A stretch of 64,000 bases of DNA, taken from positions 10,416,446-10,480,445 of the forward strand of contig NC_133234.1 in the NCBI RefSeq assembly GCF_040436345.1, read 5' to 3'. This DNA comes from Pagrus major (lineage: Eukaryota; Chordata; Actinopteri; Spariformes; Sparidae). The notes beneath the pieces were generated by a model. The model searched no databases and was not told the origin of the DNA. It saw only the letters and a list, made by a program, of their open reading frames with translations. The position numbers were made by a program, and so were the translations under genes. Shown here piece after piece: positions 24,901 through 37,315 of the stretch (position 1 is its first letter; each line of letters begins with the position of its first letter).

Positions 24901-27339
24901 TAAGTGTCTACTCAAGTATGGCCTCGCCTGGAGACATGAATAGACCTCCTCAGCAGCCATCCATCCCTCCCGCCATCCCTCCTTCCTGCCGCCCGTCTAC
25001 GCAGCCAGCAGACTCGTGCTGCGCGCTCCAATACAACAGCTTCCTCTGTTGGCTGGCCTTGTATGAAAAACTTAATGGTAATTGCCCACAGATGCCACAT
25101 AGGGGACGATAGTGGGGAGAGAGAGGATTGGCTTTGAAAAGAATATTTTGAGGGAAAATGGAGGTCATAATTGTGGTTTGAAAGAAACAGAGAGGATCTT
25201 CATGGAGAAGTCTGGAGTCTCTCAGGAGAACACTGGCCCGGGGACAGGATTGTCATCAGATGGACATTGAAGGAGAGTTCGGAGAGTATAATATATGCCA
25301 CATAATGGGCAGATTAAAATTCCTTTTTGGCAGGCAGTTTGCTATTCATCCAGGCTTTTTGTTACAAGTTCACCAAAAAGACGACGGGTTCCTCGGAAAA
25401 GCTTAACGGACAAAATCTCAGCGATGGATAAGACGGGCATTATTCCATATTTTCCCGTAATGAATAATGAAAACAACAAACAGTTTGTTAATTTATCAAC
25501 TCAAAACTTTTGAGCTGAAACGGTTAGATAAAAGTAGGCTAACAGAAAAGGGTTGATATGATTGAATGAAATGTAAGTATTTAGCTAAAAGCGATGCATA
25601 AATGGCTAATGAAGATAGCTAGATCAGAGGTTATGGTTCACACTGACTCATCAGTCGCACGAAAAGAATTATCTTTACAATCAATCAAATCAAAAGTGTT
25701 AGACAACATCCAGGTTCACTTTGCAGTAATTTATCAGAGCAGCGTGTGGCCATTTCAGGAGAAAATAAAACTTAATGAGTTTTTTCAAGCAGCTAAAAGG
25801 TAGACACAAACATGAGCCCACAGTGTGCAGACCAACTCTGCTCACCGATTTCCTCAGGAAACCCTGAAGTGGTTCAATATTATTGTACAGGCGCATCTAT
25901 CGACCGTGACCGGAATAAATGACCCATAAATATATATATATATATATAAATGTATAAATAAGTGGTCCATGGTGGTTATACTGTACAACCATTAGTGGTT
26001 ACAAATACATATTAAATAGTTTTCTTAAATGCCACCAGTTTCAGTTGACACATTCAGAAGCTTCTTTCCCACCGAGGTCAAGTCAGGTCTTCATCTATTC
26101 TCACGTGTTCCTCAGTGAACCTGTTTATGCAGCTTCAACCAAGCATATGGAAAAGATTGAAAAGATGGACATTTAAAAGTAAGTGCACGACGGTACATCT
26201 GGACATTTTTCATCAGCCTTATCCCATCAACCCTTAATTCGGTGATCCACCCCTGACCTCTCAGTGACCCATCTGTCCAAACACTGATCCTTCACTTTAA
26301 CTTTCCACAATCTATTTGATGTACAGTGCTGTTTTCACTCATCGACTCTATAGCCTTTCTATTTCTGTCTCCATCTCTAGGATGGAGGAGGAAAATTAAA
26401 CCAGCCGCGACACAGTGGGGAGCAGACGTCAGATTAAAATAATACTGCGGGATGCAAAGATTAGTATCTGCAAATGTATGTTTCTATCTCAGATAGTACT
26501 GAGTACAGATTACTAAAAATATCCCTTAACTATCATGATCTGATGTTTGGTTTTTCATTTATTGTGATCTGTATAGTAAGAATAGCATGAGTGTATGTCC
26601 TCACTACAGATGTACTGTATCTGCCATGCTGATAGGGCCACTCTGGCTTTGATACAGTGTGATGATGATATGTGGGGAAAAGGAAGAAAGAGAGAGAAGA
26701 GAGAATTAAAGAAACTCTGTCCAGACTGTTAGGGATCAGCTCATATCTTGATCATTTGGTCTTTCAGGGGACGCAAAGACATTGGACTCCGGTGGACACA
26801 GCAGTCCTGACACACACTGCACTGCGAAAATAGATTGAACCTTTCCTAGGGTGCACTGAGGAGACTTCCTCACCTGCAACGGTTTGATATCTCTGTCAAT
26901 AGACACCATCTGAAGGTAGCGCCTATGTTCTTCAACTGCAGTGATGACGTCACTATCAAACCACAATTACGCACAACAGATAGTCGCAGAACAACCACAG
27001 ACACCTCTGCAAACTTTCAGTTCTGATGAATTACTCTGATCAGTTTCTGCTGAACATGTGTCAACCAATGTGTGAGACTTTGGAAAAGGTCACAGTCAAA
27101 TAAATATCATCACAACACTTCTCTCTCTGCCTAATAATGCCCTCAGGACCGTCCATCCTCTCCTGGTATCTTCATCCAAAGATCATCAGGCAACCAGGTG
27201 AAATGTCTGGGGCGCCATCTTCTTTTTAACAAGCCTAGTCAGAGAGTGTTCCTCGAGCTCTGCACGGCTGCAACCTGCGTTGCACTGCTAGATTCACAGA
27301 AATAGAGCCTTCAGCCATGCTAGCCACTGTGTGGGGCTA

Positions 27340-27647
27340 TACTTAGGCAGAGCGGTGCTTTGAGCTAATGTCGGCATGCTAACACACTTTCAGCGACGAT
27401 GCCAATGTGCTGAAGTTCAGCAGGAACAATGGTTACTGTTGCCAAGCTTAGGTTAGCACATTAGCATGCTAGCATTGTTGCACGCTAACCAGCTAGCCCA
27501 TGAGTCCGGACTGCTCACTGCATGGCTAACTGAGCTAACTAGCTAATGGCAGCCACAGGGAGCAGCAGTTAGCACTTCTCGTGATATGCTCCGCTTTTTT
27601 TCTTTGGAGTTCGAGAGGTGGCCAGTTCTTACATATTGCACCTTTAG
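27340..27647 (-). repeat. Family-B MITE
   Basis: Ends ttcttacatattgcaccttta and carries the gctaactgagctaactagct and agcacattagcatgctagca core. The left boundary is unclear because gctaac-type words extend further left. Confidence 0.6.
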
Positions 27648-28859
27648 TCTGCTGATTGTTTTCACAATGAATCGATTAATTGTTTAATCTATAAAATATC
27701 AACAAAACTGTGAAAAACACTAGTCATAGTGTTTTATTTATAATTTATAACATGTTTTATTTATAACATGAACGCAACACGACCAAAATGGTACCACTGC
27801 TTTGGATACGGACTATGTTCCGAAGGAGTTAAAAAAAAATCTGAATACGGCAGCTATTTAAAAGTCGAGTAAGATATCGAGAACGTCTCCTTTAGCTCTA
27901 CATGCTGCTGTTTCCTGCTTTTGTTAAAGTAACTTAGGCAAAAATTCTATTTAAATATCTTGACAGGCGTGTTTTAGATGAAAGAGCTTCTTGTGCAGTG
28001 ACAAGCAGCAGCAGAAAACACAAGAAAGATAAACAGTGCAGCTTGTGGGTACTGGAGAAGAACCACTCATGGGCAAACTGCCATGAAATATGCATTGTGA
28101 GAATGCTGGAGGGCTCCTGTAAAAAACCAAACCAGTTTTTTTACCCTGATCCACCCGTACAAACAGGAAGATGCATTTCACTTCACAGAGAATTAAAGCT
28201 GCTGTTGTCGCTGCCGCTTCTTTTCTATCAAACCTGTTCAAACACGCTGAACACAGAAGACACAAATAGATAAAAACACACCTGCAAAAAGCCACCGTGC
28301 ACACACACACCTACCGTATTTACACTTACTCACAGACAGAGTGACAGTTCACACCAGATGAAACATCTACCAAGGCTGCTGACAGCTTCCTGCTTAGAGC
28401 TGTGTGTGTGTGTGTGTTCTACTTTTGTCTTCAGACTGTGTGAGGCTGTGAATGTGTCAGTTGTGATTTCAATTCCGTCACAGTCAGGACATGTTTTAAT
28501 ATTGTAAAGCAGAGCTAATTTTCACATGTGACGATGCTTGTAAGTTCACAGATAACACTGAAAATCATTAAGACCTAATTTGGGCTCAGCTTAAAGGATA
28601 ATTTGGACTTTAAGTGTGATTTCTCGTGCCAGAAATACCAAATAAGACCTTTTCCAACTCACAGGAAGTGTGATTGAAACAATTGTGGATTTTTTCCCCT
28701 ATCCCAGAAAGATATGGGGTTCAGCCAGCCCTTTCTCAAGCACACAGACAAAGTGTGGCTATGCAAGACTAAATATGACCTAGTGGCAGTTCTCAAATAA
28801 GAGGATTTTCTCATGTAATGTTTGTAGTGAACTGGATATCTTTGGGTTTTAGACCTGAA

Positions 28860-29505
28860 AATAGCTGCAACGATTAGTTGATCAATTGATTAGTTGATAG
28901 AAAGACAATTATTTTCCAACTATGTTGATTAGATTGAGTTTTAGGGCCGATAGTAGGAAGTAAAAGATTCTGATATTGGTCAGTGAACATTTTTTGCAAT
29001 GGTACCTCAAATTTAGTTATCAAACACAAAGATACGTAACAGAGGCAGGATGTTACACCAGTGCACTGAAACAGTAAACTTACTGGGAATTAAAAAATTA
29101 TGCTAAGAACTTTTTTCTGCATCATCGATACTGATACAGTATATCTGTGATAGGCCAATATCATCATGCATCAATCTGGCTCTAATTTTCACAATCAATT
29201 GATCTTTCAGTCATTTTTCAGGCAACAATGTCAAACATTTCCTGGTTCCAGCTTCTTAAATGTGATGATTTGCTCCTTTTACTTTGTCATTTATGACAGT
29301 AAATGAAGAGTCTTTAGGTTTTGGACTCTTGATTGGACAAAAGAAGCATGTGAAGACGTCGCTTTGGGCTCTGGGGAATCGTGATGAGCATTTTCCCCAA
29401 TTTTTTGACATTTTACAGACTAAATAAAGAATTGATTGATCGTGAAAATAATGAACCGATGATGAAAATATATAACATAATAGAACATAACTAGTTGCAG
29501 GCCTA
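28860..29505. repeat. Family-D dispersed repeat, long copy
   Basis: Begins atagctgcaacgattagttg and ends aactagttgcaggccta, near-inverted ends. Inside are cctggttccagcttcttaaa and ggttttggactcttgattgg, shared with the other copies. It is about 640 bp, longer than usual, and probably contains a secondary insertion (about 28950-29170). Confidence 0.55.
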
Positions 29506-30131
29506 GACCCAAAGATCTTCTGTTCGTAGGTCAGACAAAAAAAGATGTAACTGTCGTCTTCTGCTTCACAACACATTAACCGAGAAAAACAGTAGCAGAT
29601 GAATCGGTAATGAAAATCATCAGTTGCAGCTAAAATTGTTGCCAAAATGAGATGTTTTAACATTTTGCTAACTCATTTACCTCCATTTGGTTCCTAACAG
29701 AAAACAACTGGAGATTTAGTTAGTGAAAAACAATTCATCACTGTGAATATACAGCAAGAAGTGCAGCCTGTATCATTCAGAATGCTACAGAAAAGTCTGT
29801 TTTGCAGACGATATTTCAGTTTTCAACGTTCAACATACTTTCCCACAATGCAAATTCACGGTTACTGAAAGACTTTTCCTTTCAAAGTAAAACACCAAAT
29901 CAACAGCTGCCATTCTCTGTGGCTACATCGTCCTTTACATTTCTTGATGTCAGCAACAAGGCGCTCCGACACAGGACAGTGTTTAATGAAACAAAAACGG
30001 ATTATAAAATGATCGCTGCTTCGCCGGAAGTAACTTTTATTCATTTTGGTGGAACAAATGTCTCATAATGACATAAAAGAGTGAGACATGGGTAGAAGAT
30101 TAGAGTCTGAGAGGTCCTTACAGAGAAAAAA

Positions 30132-30135
<4 letters not shown>

Positions 30136-30175
<40 letters not shown>

Positions 30176-30297
30176 CAATTAACTCCTCATTAACTCAACA
30201 CTGAGCCTCCATGTACAGCTGAGCACTGCAGGTCAAACACTGGCCACTAATCCGGTCTCCCTCAGTAACTCTACAGTTCCAGGTGTGTGTGCTGCAT

Positions 30298-30356
<59 letters not shown>

Positions 30357-30372
30357 CGTGCGTGTGTGTGTG
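30136..30372 (+). repeat. Two TG microsatellites
   Basis: TG arrays at 30136-30174 and 30301-30372 (the latter with TGCG variants near its end), separated by 125 bp of unique sequence. They are part of a cluster of dinucleotide arrays leading up to the CpG-rich block at 31.07 kb. Confidence 0.9.
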
Positions 30373-30709
30373 CTCCTGCCATCTGGCCCAAAAGTCTGCT
30401 TCCTACCATCTTTCCTAACAGGAAGCCAAAGCAAATCCTTGATGACACGGGTCACTGCTTTAATTGTCTCTGTGGGATTTCTGCCCAGCCAGCAACCCGA
30501 AGCGCCCTCGTCCATCTAAGCAGCACCGGAGCCTGGAGCATCCAGAACCCATTCATCTCTCTTAGAACCTGGACGAGTGTGTGTGGGAGTGTGTGCATCA
30601 TGTAACGTATGTGCATGCACTTTTGACTTGATTTACTACAGCATTGTAGAGCGTAGAGTATAGAGGGGATTCAAGGTACTGAATGTTCTCCCTCCTTTTC
30701 TCTCAGTCT

Positions 30710-30713
<4 letters not shown>

Positions 30714-30746
<33 letters not shown>

Positions 30747-30842
30747 CACTGGATCTATACTGATAAAGCCCTGGTGACTTCCATAGAAGAGGTAAGCATC
30801 AATGAAACAGGATGAACCATGAGAGGGAGAAAATCCGTTGGT

Positions 30843-30875
<33 letters not shown>

Positions 30876-30894
30876 ACAGACAGACAGACAGACA

Positions 30895-30927
<33 letters not shown>
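30714..30927. repeat. CA and TG/GACA/CA arrays forming an inverted repeat
   Basis: CA array 30714-30744, TG array 30841-30876, GACA tetranucleotides 30876-30896 and CA array 30896-30927. The TG and CA arrays flanking the GACA run are complementary, so this segment can fold on itself. Confidence 0.85.
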
Positions 30928-30929
<2 letters not shown>

Positions 30930-31069
30930 GTTCCTCTCACTTTCAGCCTGACATGAACCTGACCAGAAGCTTCACAAGATTATGACATTTTAATTTGAAA
31001 GGCTTGAAGCCAGTCCACATGTGCAAAAGTCTCATCATGCATAACCTGTCACCCATGGGTCCCCCCCTC

Positions 31070-31640
31070 TCCCCCTGTGAGACCCCACCCAGAGACCCCC
31101 GTGTGCTGCAGCGCCGGTGAAACCCTGCAAACCTGCACTGAGAGCGCCGTGCAGGCAGCGAGGCGCTCCAGCGAGGTGCGCACACGCTGACGGCCGGTGT
31201 GTGAGGCACCGGGCTCGGTCTCACTCGCACCGTTCCCCCCGCTCACCTTCAAACTGAGTCCGGCTCCCGCAGCCCGGCACGGCACGGCACGGCACGGCCC
31301 CGAAGGCTCCCCCCCGGTGAGATGCTCACACGCCGGTCACTTCATAAGTTATCCCTGCCACACATCACGAGGAAGAGTAGTGTCACTATCAGGCTCGAGC
31401 TCCAGATGTTGGCGAGGGCGGTGTTCCCATACAGATGTCAGAAAGCAGCCGAGTGAAGCCTCCGAAGAACACCGGCTCGTCTGCGGCTGTCCGCCCGCCG
31501 CACCGGCTCAGAGTTTCGGTGTGACTGCGGAGCGTCTCCCGGTCTGTCCCCGCTGCTGCTGCTGCTGCTGCTGCTGCCGCCGCTGGGTGACAGGACACAG
31601 ACCGAGGAGGACCGACTGACTGGGCCTCACAGCCCCGCCT
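31070..31640 (-). promoter_or_regulatory. rhbdf1: CpG-rich segment, candidate rhbdf1 promoter and non-coding first exon
   Basis: A GC- and CpG-rich block in otherwise AT-rich DNA, containing a GCACG run (about 31277-31297) and a CTG/CAG trinucleotide run (about 31552-31577). On the minus strand a strong donor, TTTGAAG|gtgagc, ends at 31247, which suits a 5'UTR exon spliced to an acceptor just upstream of the rhbdf1 ATG. A plus-strand CAG|gtaaca at about 31665 is an alternative, so the direction of transcription is inferred. Its position upstream of rhbdf1, facing away from the globins, matches the orientation of RHBDF1 next to the alpha-globin locus in mammals. Confidence 0.42.
31552..31577. 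repeat. CTG/CAG trinucleotide run in the CpG-rich block
   Basis: About eight CTG units followed by GCCGCCGCTG. On the minus strand, the presumed direction of rhbdf1, it reads as CAG repeats within the putative 5'UTR exon. Confidence 0.85.
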
Positions 31641-31919
31641 AGCGGTGACACCGAGCACCTGCAGGTAACAGAGAGCATCCTGTTAAAATCTGAGGGCTCG
31701 TTGTAATTATGAGCTTTTACATAATTGAGTAGTGACAAAGACTAGACGTCCCATCTGGTCTGAATGTTGTGTCATCTGTTCACTGTGTTTTCGTTATTAA
31801 ATACACAAACAGCTGCTGAAGAAAATGAATACAAGCTAATGTCACAGGGGTGTAAATCCCCCCCCCCCCCCCAAAAAAAAAACTTTTTTTTTTAAATATA
31901 AAAAATATTATTTGTCCCC

Positions 31920-31955
31920 TAATATAGTTATATTACATGTAATATAACTATATTA
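31920..31955. repeat. Perfect 36-bp AT-rich palindrome
   Basis: The arms aatatagttatattaca and its exact complement meet with no spacer, extended by one T/A pair on each side. It follows a C-run (about 31858-31872) and an A/T-rich stretch. Confidence 0.9.
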
Positions 31956-32024
31956 ATAACACACAAAAAAAGCACTTGTGCCCCTTTAGCCCTCGGCAGT
32001 GGCAGATGATGCAGGTAGCCTACA

Positions 32025-32320
32025 CTGACATTGGCGCCCAATAGGGGGCAGCGTATCGCCAAAGTAATCTAACTGCTGCTAGCTCAGTTAGCCGTGCAGC
32101 TAGCGGACAGGACCGGGACTCTGGAGCAGTGGAGGAGTGTTGGTGTTTACGCTGCCGGCACAAGAGCTTTGGACCGTAACACCCCGGGGCTAGCTTGTTA
32201 GCATGCTAACTTCAGTATATCTAATAGACGTCATAACATCAAAGCTGTTATTTACATTATATTGATTTAAGTAATTTTTGAATGTTGTCGACTAAAATTC
32301 TTACATATTGCACCTTTAAA
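32025..32320 (-). repeat. Family-B MITE
   Basis: Right end attcttacatattgcacctt, core gttagcatgctaacttcag and acatcaaagctgttatttac. The left end is mutated (ggcgcccaatagggggcagc). Confidence 0.65.
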
Positions 32321-33335
32321 TATGCCAATACATATTCACACGGCAGCCATTTTCCCCTGACATGACACGCAGGTGTCTGAAAGTGAAATGTACTGAATGT
32401 CATCAAACGGTGATATTAACTCGGAAGTAGGTGAATGCTAATGTTAGCTAATGGGTTGTCAAATATGTTTTATTATGACATTTTCTCCAGATTTCTGTCA
32501 TTTTTTTTCTGTTGCTAATCAATTAAGAAGTGTTGAAATAATGACGAGTTGTCATATTCCCCATGTTTATATGTACAACTCGCAACCTGGAACACAGCAG
32601 CGTAACATTATCTGAGGATTCGAGCTTCCCACCCACGCTGTGACGTCTGAGGAAAATGGCCGGCGTGCAAATATGGCCTATTATCCAGATTATGCTGTAA
32701 AATGTTGTTTTTATCTATTTGTTGTCTTTTTGTTTTCTTTACTTTGTCATTCACTTATTAATGTTTAAGTATTTTAGAATACCAGCTCAAGTAACTGAAA
32801 CATAAAAATATGAATATTATGTGTATTTTTTCTTTAACCACTGGTTTTGCCAGCCTTCTCCTGTCGCTGTGTCTGGGTGAGTTTTAATTTAAACTGTTAA
32901 ACATTAATCACTTTTTACTCTTGACAGCAAATTGAAGAACTGCCTTCATCGCTGCAAGTTAAATCTGAATCCTCTGCTCAACATGCTTTATACATTACAC
33001 ATCTTGAAAGATGTCAAAAAAATCAAGAATGATAATTTAATCTTAAACTGGCCCAACTTTGTGCTCAGGAGGGGCCAGACAGACACAGATGTCTGAGTCC
33101 TCGCTGGTCACCTGGTGTTCATTTAGTCCCCACGTCCCATTGTTCCCACGCAGACAGCCATGTTTACTTTAACAAGTTAAATTGGATTAGAAATATGCAC
33201 ATGTTTTGCTCAATGTTTGCTCTGAATTACTTGGTCTAAGTGCCATTGTTTGTCAGATGACAATGAGCATGGGCAGGTGAAAGTTAGGTACTTTCCAGTC
33301 AGATGCCTGAGGAACTGCACTGCTGAACACACTCA

Positions 33336-33663
33336 TTAAAGGTGCAGTATGTAGTTTTGGGGAAGTCATTTTAATCAGAAGAGAAAAATCTTCATTCACT
33401 GATTTTTTTTTTATCTTTAAATTTGCTTAATAATGCTAAAATGTTTATGCTTATGCTTACTTTGTTTATATGTGGCAGACCCTGCCACCTTTCTAGCTTC
33501 AAACAGTGTTCTGGGACCTTATTTACCTCTGAAGACAGCTTGTTTATTCAGTCATGGAAAAGATAAATATTTACTGAGTTTGTATTATTACCTCATCTAT
33601 ATTGTAAATATTAAAATTCTGAGTTTGAATTTATTCTCCAAAACTACGTAGTACCCCTTTAAA
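33336..33663 (+). repeat. Family-A MITE, full length
   Basis: Both inverted termini are present (ttaaaggtgcagtatgtagt and ctacgtagtacccctttaaa), 328 bp, forward body. The element is bracketed by two related copies of host sequence (about 33179-33335 and 33664-33772, sharing tactttccagtcagatgcct), so it lies between flanking direct repeats longer than a normal target-site duplication. Confidence 0.8.
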
Positions 33664-35004
33664 TTAAATTAGAAGTATGCATTTGTTTTGCTCAGTGAGT
33701 AACACAGGTAAAAGTCTGGTACTTTCCAGTCAGATGCCTAAGGAACTAAAATGCTGCACACACACATTAACTGTAATTTCTGTCTTCCTCAAGAGCACCC
33801 ACCCTTCTTCTTCTCTGTATCTCAGTGTTTTGGTCTGATTGACGAATAGCTCTTCATAAAACCTGCAGCCCGGGGCCCCAAATATACGCTTCAAATGTCT
33901 GATGTGCTCGCTATGTAGAAAACATTGTGCATTGATACTTTAGAAATACAGACACATGCCCCTCTGTTTCCCCTGCGGGGTCGGTGTCCTGTTCCTTCAG
34001 CGCCTCACAGCCAATAGCAACCTCTGATGGGTTCATCTGACCACCATCTCTTATCACCACCGTTCACCACAACGTTCAGTCACTGCCACAGTGCGGTCGT
34101 CACATTTGAAAAGAAACAGCACACGGGGTACAGCTCAGTACGGAGGATCATTTCTGTGGTTCTCTGTACAAGCCTGGCCAGGTGTGTCTGGGTGTGGTAG
34201 AGATGGATTCTCACTTTTGGTGTGGTGATTAATAGCTGAAAAAATAAATTATGTAATTTATGCCTTATGGCAATAGAGAAAATAAAGAAACACAGGTTAG
34301 TGGCTGCACTGTCCTGAACCTCAATAACAAGTCCAACCATTTTAAGCAGCAGCGTGTTGTTTCTGGTTGTGCCAAAAAGCCTGCACATGATTTCACTTGA
34401 GGAAATCATAAAAACACTCTCAGTGCATGTATTTGTTTACAAGGATCTTCATGTTAAGTGTGCACATCTTCTGTTCGCCTCTCGCAACACACATTTTGCT
34501 CTTTAAGGAGTTCACGTTCATCCCCCCTATGGTTTTACAGCAGAATATGTCGTGGCAGTTGCTTTATCTCACAATAGCTCTGAGTGCTGAACACAGATAT
34601 GCTGCGGACAGTAAGAATGTTGAGTGTGTCGTCACGTACTTGACTTCCACTCCAAGGCAACAAAGGAAGACGCCGAGGTTCGGTCACGTGACGTCTTCTG
34701 TTTATCTGTTAAAGAAATGTCTTAAAGAAACTCTTGTTTGGAAAAAAGCATCTGGTTTTGTGCACAAGCTTTACCACCAACAGTCAAACAGATGTGTGTG
34801 TGCACATATGCAAAAGAGATACAGTAAACGTCTTCGCTGCTTTGATTCTGCCTCTGTTCTCTGCAGGCACTGAGGAGCTTTGACCCCATAATGTCTGACT
34901 GAAGTACACAAGGAGCGGGGTAGCTGGATGGAGCGGTAGCATTAGCGTGGTATCAAACTTTCATTTAATCTCCTGGTTTTAATTTGTGTTTGGTGCTCAG
35001 AATC

Positions 35005-35240
35005 TTAAAGGTGCAATATGTAAGATTGTTGTTGAAACACAATGTGAAGAAATAACAGTTTTGACATTATGACCTACTGAAGTTAGCATGCTAACCAGCC
35101 AACCTGGCCCAAAGCTCCCATGCTAGCAGTATAAACACCTTCCCCAGTGCTACAAGCTCCCAGTCTGGACCGCTAGATGCACGGCTAACTATGCTAACTA
35201 GCCAACGGCAGCCTCAGTTAGCAGCAGTTGGCGGTTACTC
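35005..35240 (+). repeat. Family-B MITE, 3'-truncated
   Basis: Starts ttaaaggtgcaatatgtaag followed by gaagaaataacagttttgac and gttagcatgctaaccagcc. It loses similarity after gcagcagttggcggttac. Confidence 0.7.
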
Positions 35241-37315
35241 TTCTGATAAGAAGAAGTAAAGGAATTATTAGGGACTGTATGAACATTATGGGGGAGGTTG
35301 TGGGGATTTTTGTGCGTTTGTTTGTTTGTTTGTTTTCTGCTCACTGACGGTTGGTCTAAATTTTTTGAGGGAGCGGCTTCTAACAAGGTTTTTCAGCCCA
35401 AAGTATAACACCGTTGGTATCACGTGGCATCTGCGATCAACAGTTTCTACAGTTTGCACATTTTTTTTGGTGTTTTGACGTGAATCCAGTGAAGGTGCGA
35501 GACGGGGCACCTCATTTAGAGGCTGAATATTATCAATAACACCTTTTAATTATTGCTTCATTTAAAAATGACATTTTCCATGTGGAATGTTTCAAAGGGC
35601 GGGTGTGTTTTGAAAGTCTTCCTGCCAAAAAGCAATGTTTGAGTGTGTACGCTGTGTGCGTGTGCTGGTGTGTAGAAGAGTTGAGTGCATGGGTGTGTGT
35701 TGTGTTTCCTGAGCTGAGCAGAGCGACCGCGTTTCCTCCCGCTGCCTGTTCGGTTGCAAGTTGCTCGGTTACATGCAGCACCGCCGTGCCGCTTTAAAAT
35801 CTCTTGCTGGAGGCCAGGACAGGATGCTGTACTGGCAAAAGAAATGGGCCCATACATGGGAGGGACTGGGCCTCGGCTTCTATACTGGTGAGTCACCAGT
35901 AAAGACAGGAGGAAACCGCCTGTGCTCAGGTCGAGTTTCTCTGGTGGTTTGGTGCATTTTTGTTCCAGTTTTAGATTATTCTGCTGCAGTCGTACTTCAT
36001 GTCTGGCAGGAGTTTAAGCTGATTCCCTCATGCTTACACATGCACACCAGCGTCTGCCCACATGCAGTTTCTAAACACTATTTGCTTTGCTCTTTGTTGT
36101 GTTGCACGCTGAGTGGGAGTGACATTACGTGCAGGACATACAGAGAACTGCTTCCCTTTTGTAAAAACTGATTACAATGCGTAGCTGCAGGAAACGAGCT
36201 TTAAGGATAATCAGCCAGGGCAGGAAACAGGCGAGAGTTGCAAAAGGTGGGTTTCATGCCTTAGGATGCTTTTATACACCTAATTAAGGATATGATTATC
36301 CGTTTCAAACTGCCGTCTCTGATCCTCACTGTTATCGTATGGAAACAGTTTTTTAAAAAGTGCAGAGGGTTTAGCACAATAAAACTCAGGAACTAATTAA
36401 AATAACTAACCACTCTGGTTGGTTACATTAAAAAGGCCCATGAGGACCGCATGGACCTTTGTATCTAAAGCTTCTTCAGGTGATATAACACACAAACATA
36501 TAACTGACTTTATCCTAAAGTCTGTATCCCTGTGTGTCAGTGTAAAAGAGTTGGAGGGCTGCAGTTTCAGTTGAGCTTTGCTTTTAGCAATGAAAAAATA
36601 TATACAATATCTATTCCAGCATCAGAATATCATGACAAAAGTCCTGTGGTGTTAAAATGAACAGTGTTTAACCATCATCCTTTACCTTATAGCTCCATCT
36701 TGTGGAGTAATAAAGGAACTATGTTTGTGATGTGAGGTTTCTTTAGGTGTGATCTGATAACCAGACCGCTTTTTCAGTTTGTTGTTTTCCTGCTGATTGT
36801 CTTTCTCACTTCTGTGTTTCTTTAATTCTTAATTGAAAACAGTAAATTATTTCAAACAGCTAGAGACTCTTCTTCTTAATTCTTCTTTTTCTTGTGATTA
36901 AGAGAATAAATATTCATGGTCTCTTGATGAAACATATCCTCAACAGCAGAATAATGCACTGTGCTGGATGGTTATCAAGGACTGTGATGTATTATACTGT
37001 ATGACGATCCTGCATTTCATTAATACACACAGGGGTCACAGAGGCTGGTTAGCTTTCAGGTCTAAATGTGTTTTTCAATTAAAACATATTCCGTATTTTT
37101 CATTTTGGCTCAGTGTAAATCGCTAAAGTCGGTTAATCCGGCCCTGGTTGGAGCAGATAAATGATGTGGAGCTGTTTGTAATAAATAAAATGAAGTACAC
37201 ACAACGACATCTGGTGTGTGGATTTATGAGATTTACGTACGACTACACCACCTGCTGCACATCAGGATATATATGTACAGTATGTACAGCAAAGAAATGG
37301 GTAATACCAATAACC

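Larger units (their letters stand above)
7010..31246. other. Long gene-free stretch, probably the first intron of rhbdf1
   Basis: Roughly 24 kb upstream of the rhbdf1 start codon with no exon that I can support on either strand. A possible acceptor for a 5'UTR exon lies just upstream of the ATG (minus strand, tgcag at about 7017-7021). Contents seen: tRNA-Ile at 8673-8766, inverted-repeat elements at 7480-7795, 9946-10033, 13087-13303, 13774-14070, 15695-15785, 18310-18425, 27340-27647 and 28860-29505, a tandem duplication at 21.32-21.91 kb, CpG-richer unique patches at 10.58-10.95 and 16.54-16.80 kb, and microsatellites at 16147-16217 and 30.1-30.93 kb. Many short open frames are present but none shows codon structure, splice sites or a known domain. 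Confidence 0.5.

Noticed and set aside
24861-25112. Proline-rich open frame starting MASPGDMNRPPQQP
   Set aside because: Low-complexity CCATCC run with no splice partner or recognised domain. Likely chance.
30195-30923. Open frames rich in Cys-Val or Thr-His on both strands
   Set aside because: They are translations of TG/CA microsatellites, not genes.
31197-31738. Overlapping long open frames in the CpG-rich block
   Set aside because: GC-rich DNA lacks stop codons by chance. Glutamine/alanine runs come from the trinucleotide repeat.
34427-34873. 148-codon plus-strand open frame
   Set aside because: No recognised motif, AT-typical composition, and no supporting splice or poly(A) context.
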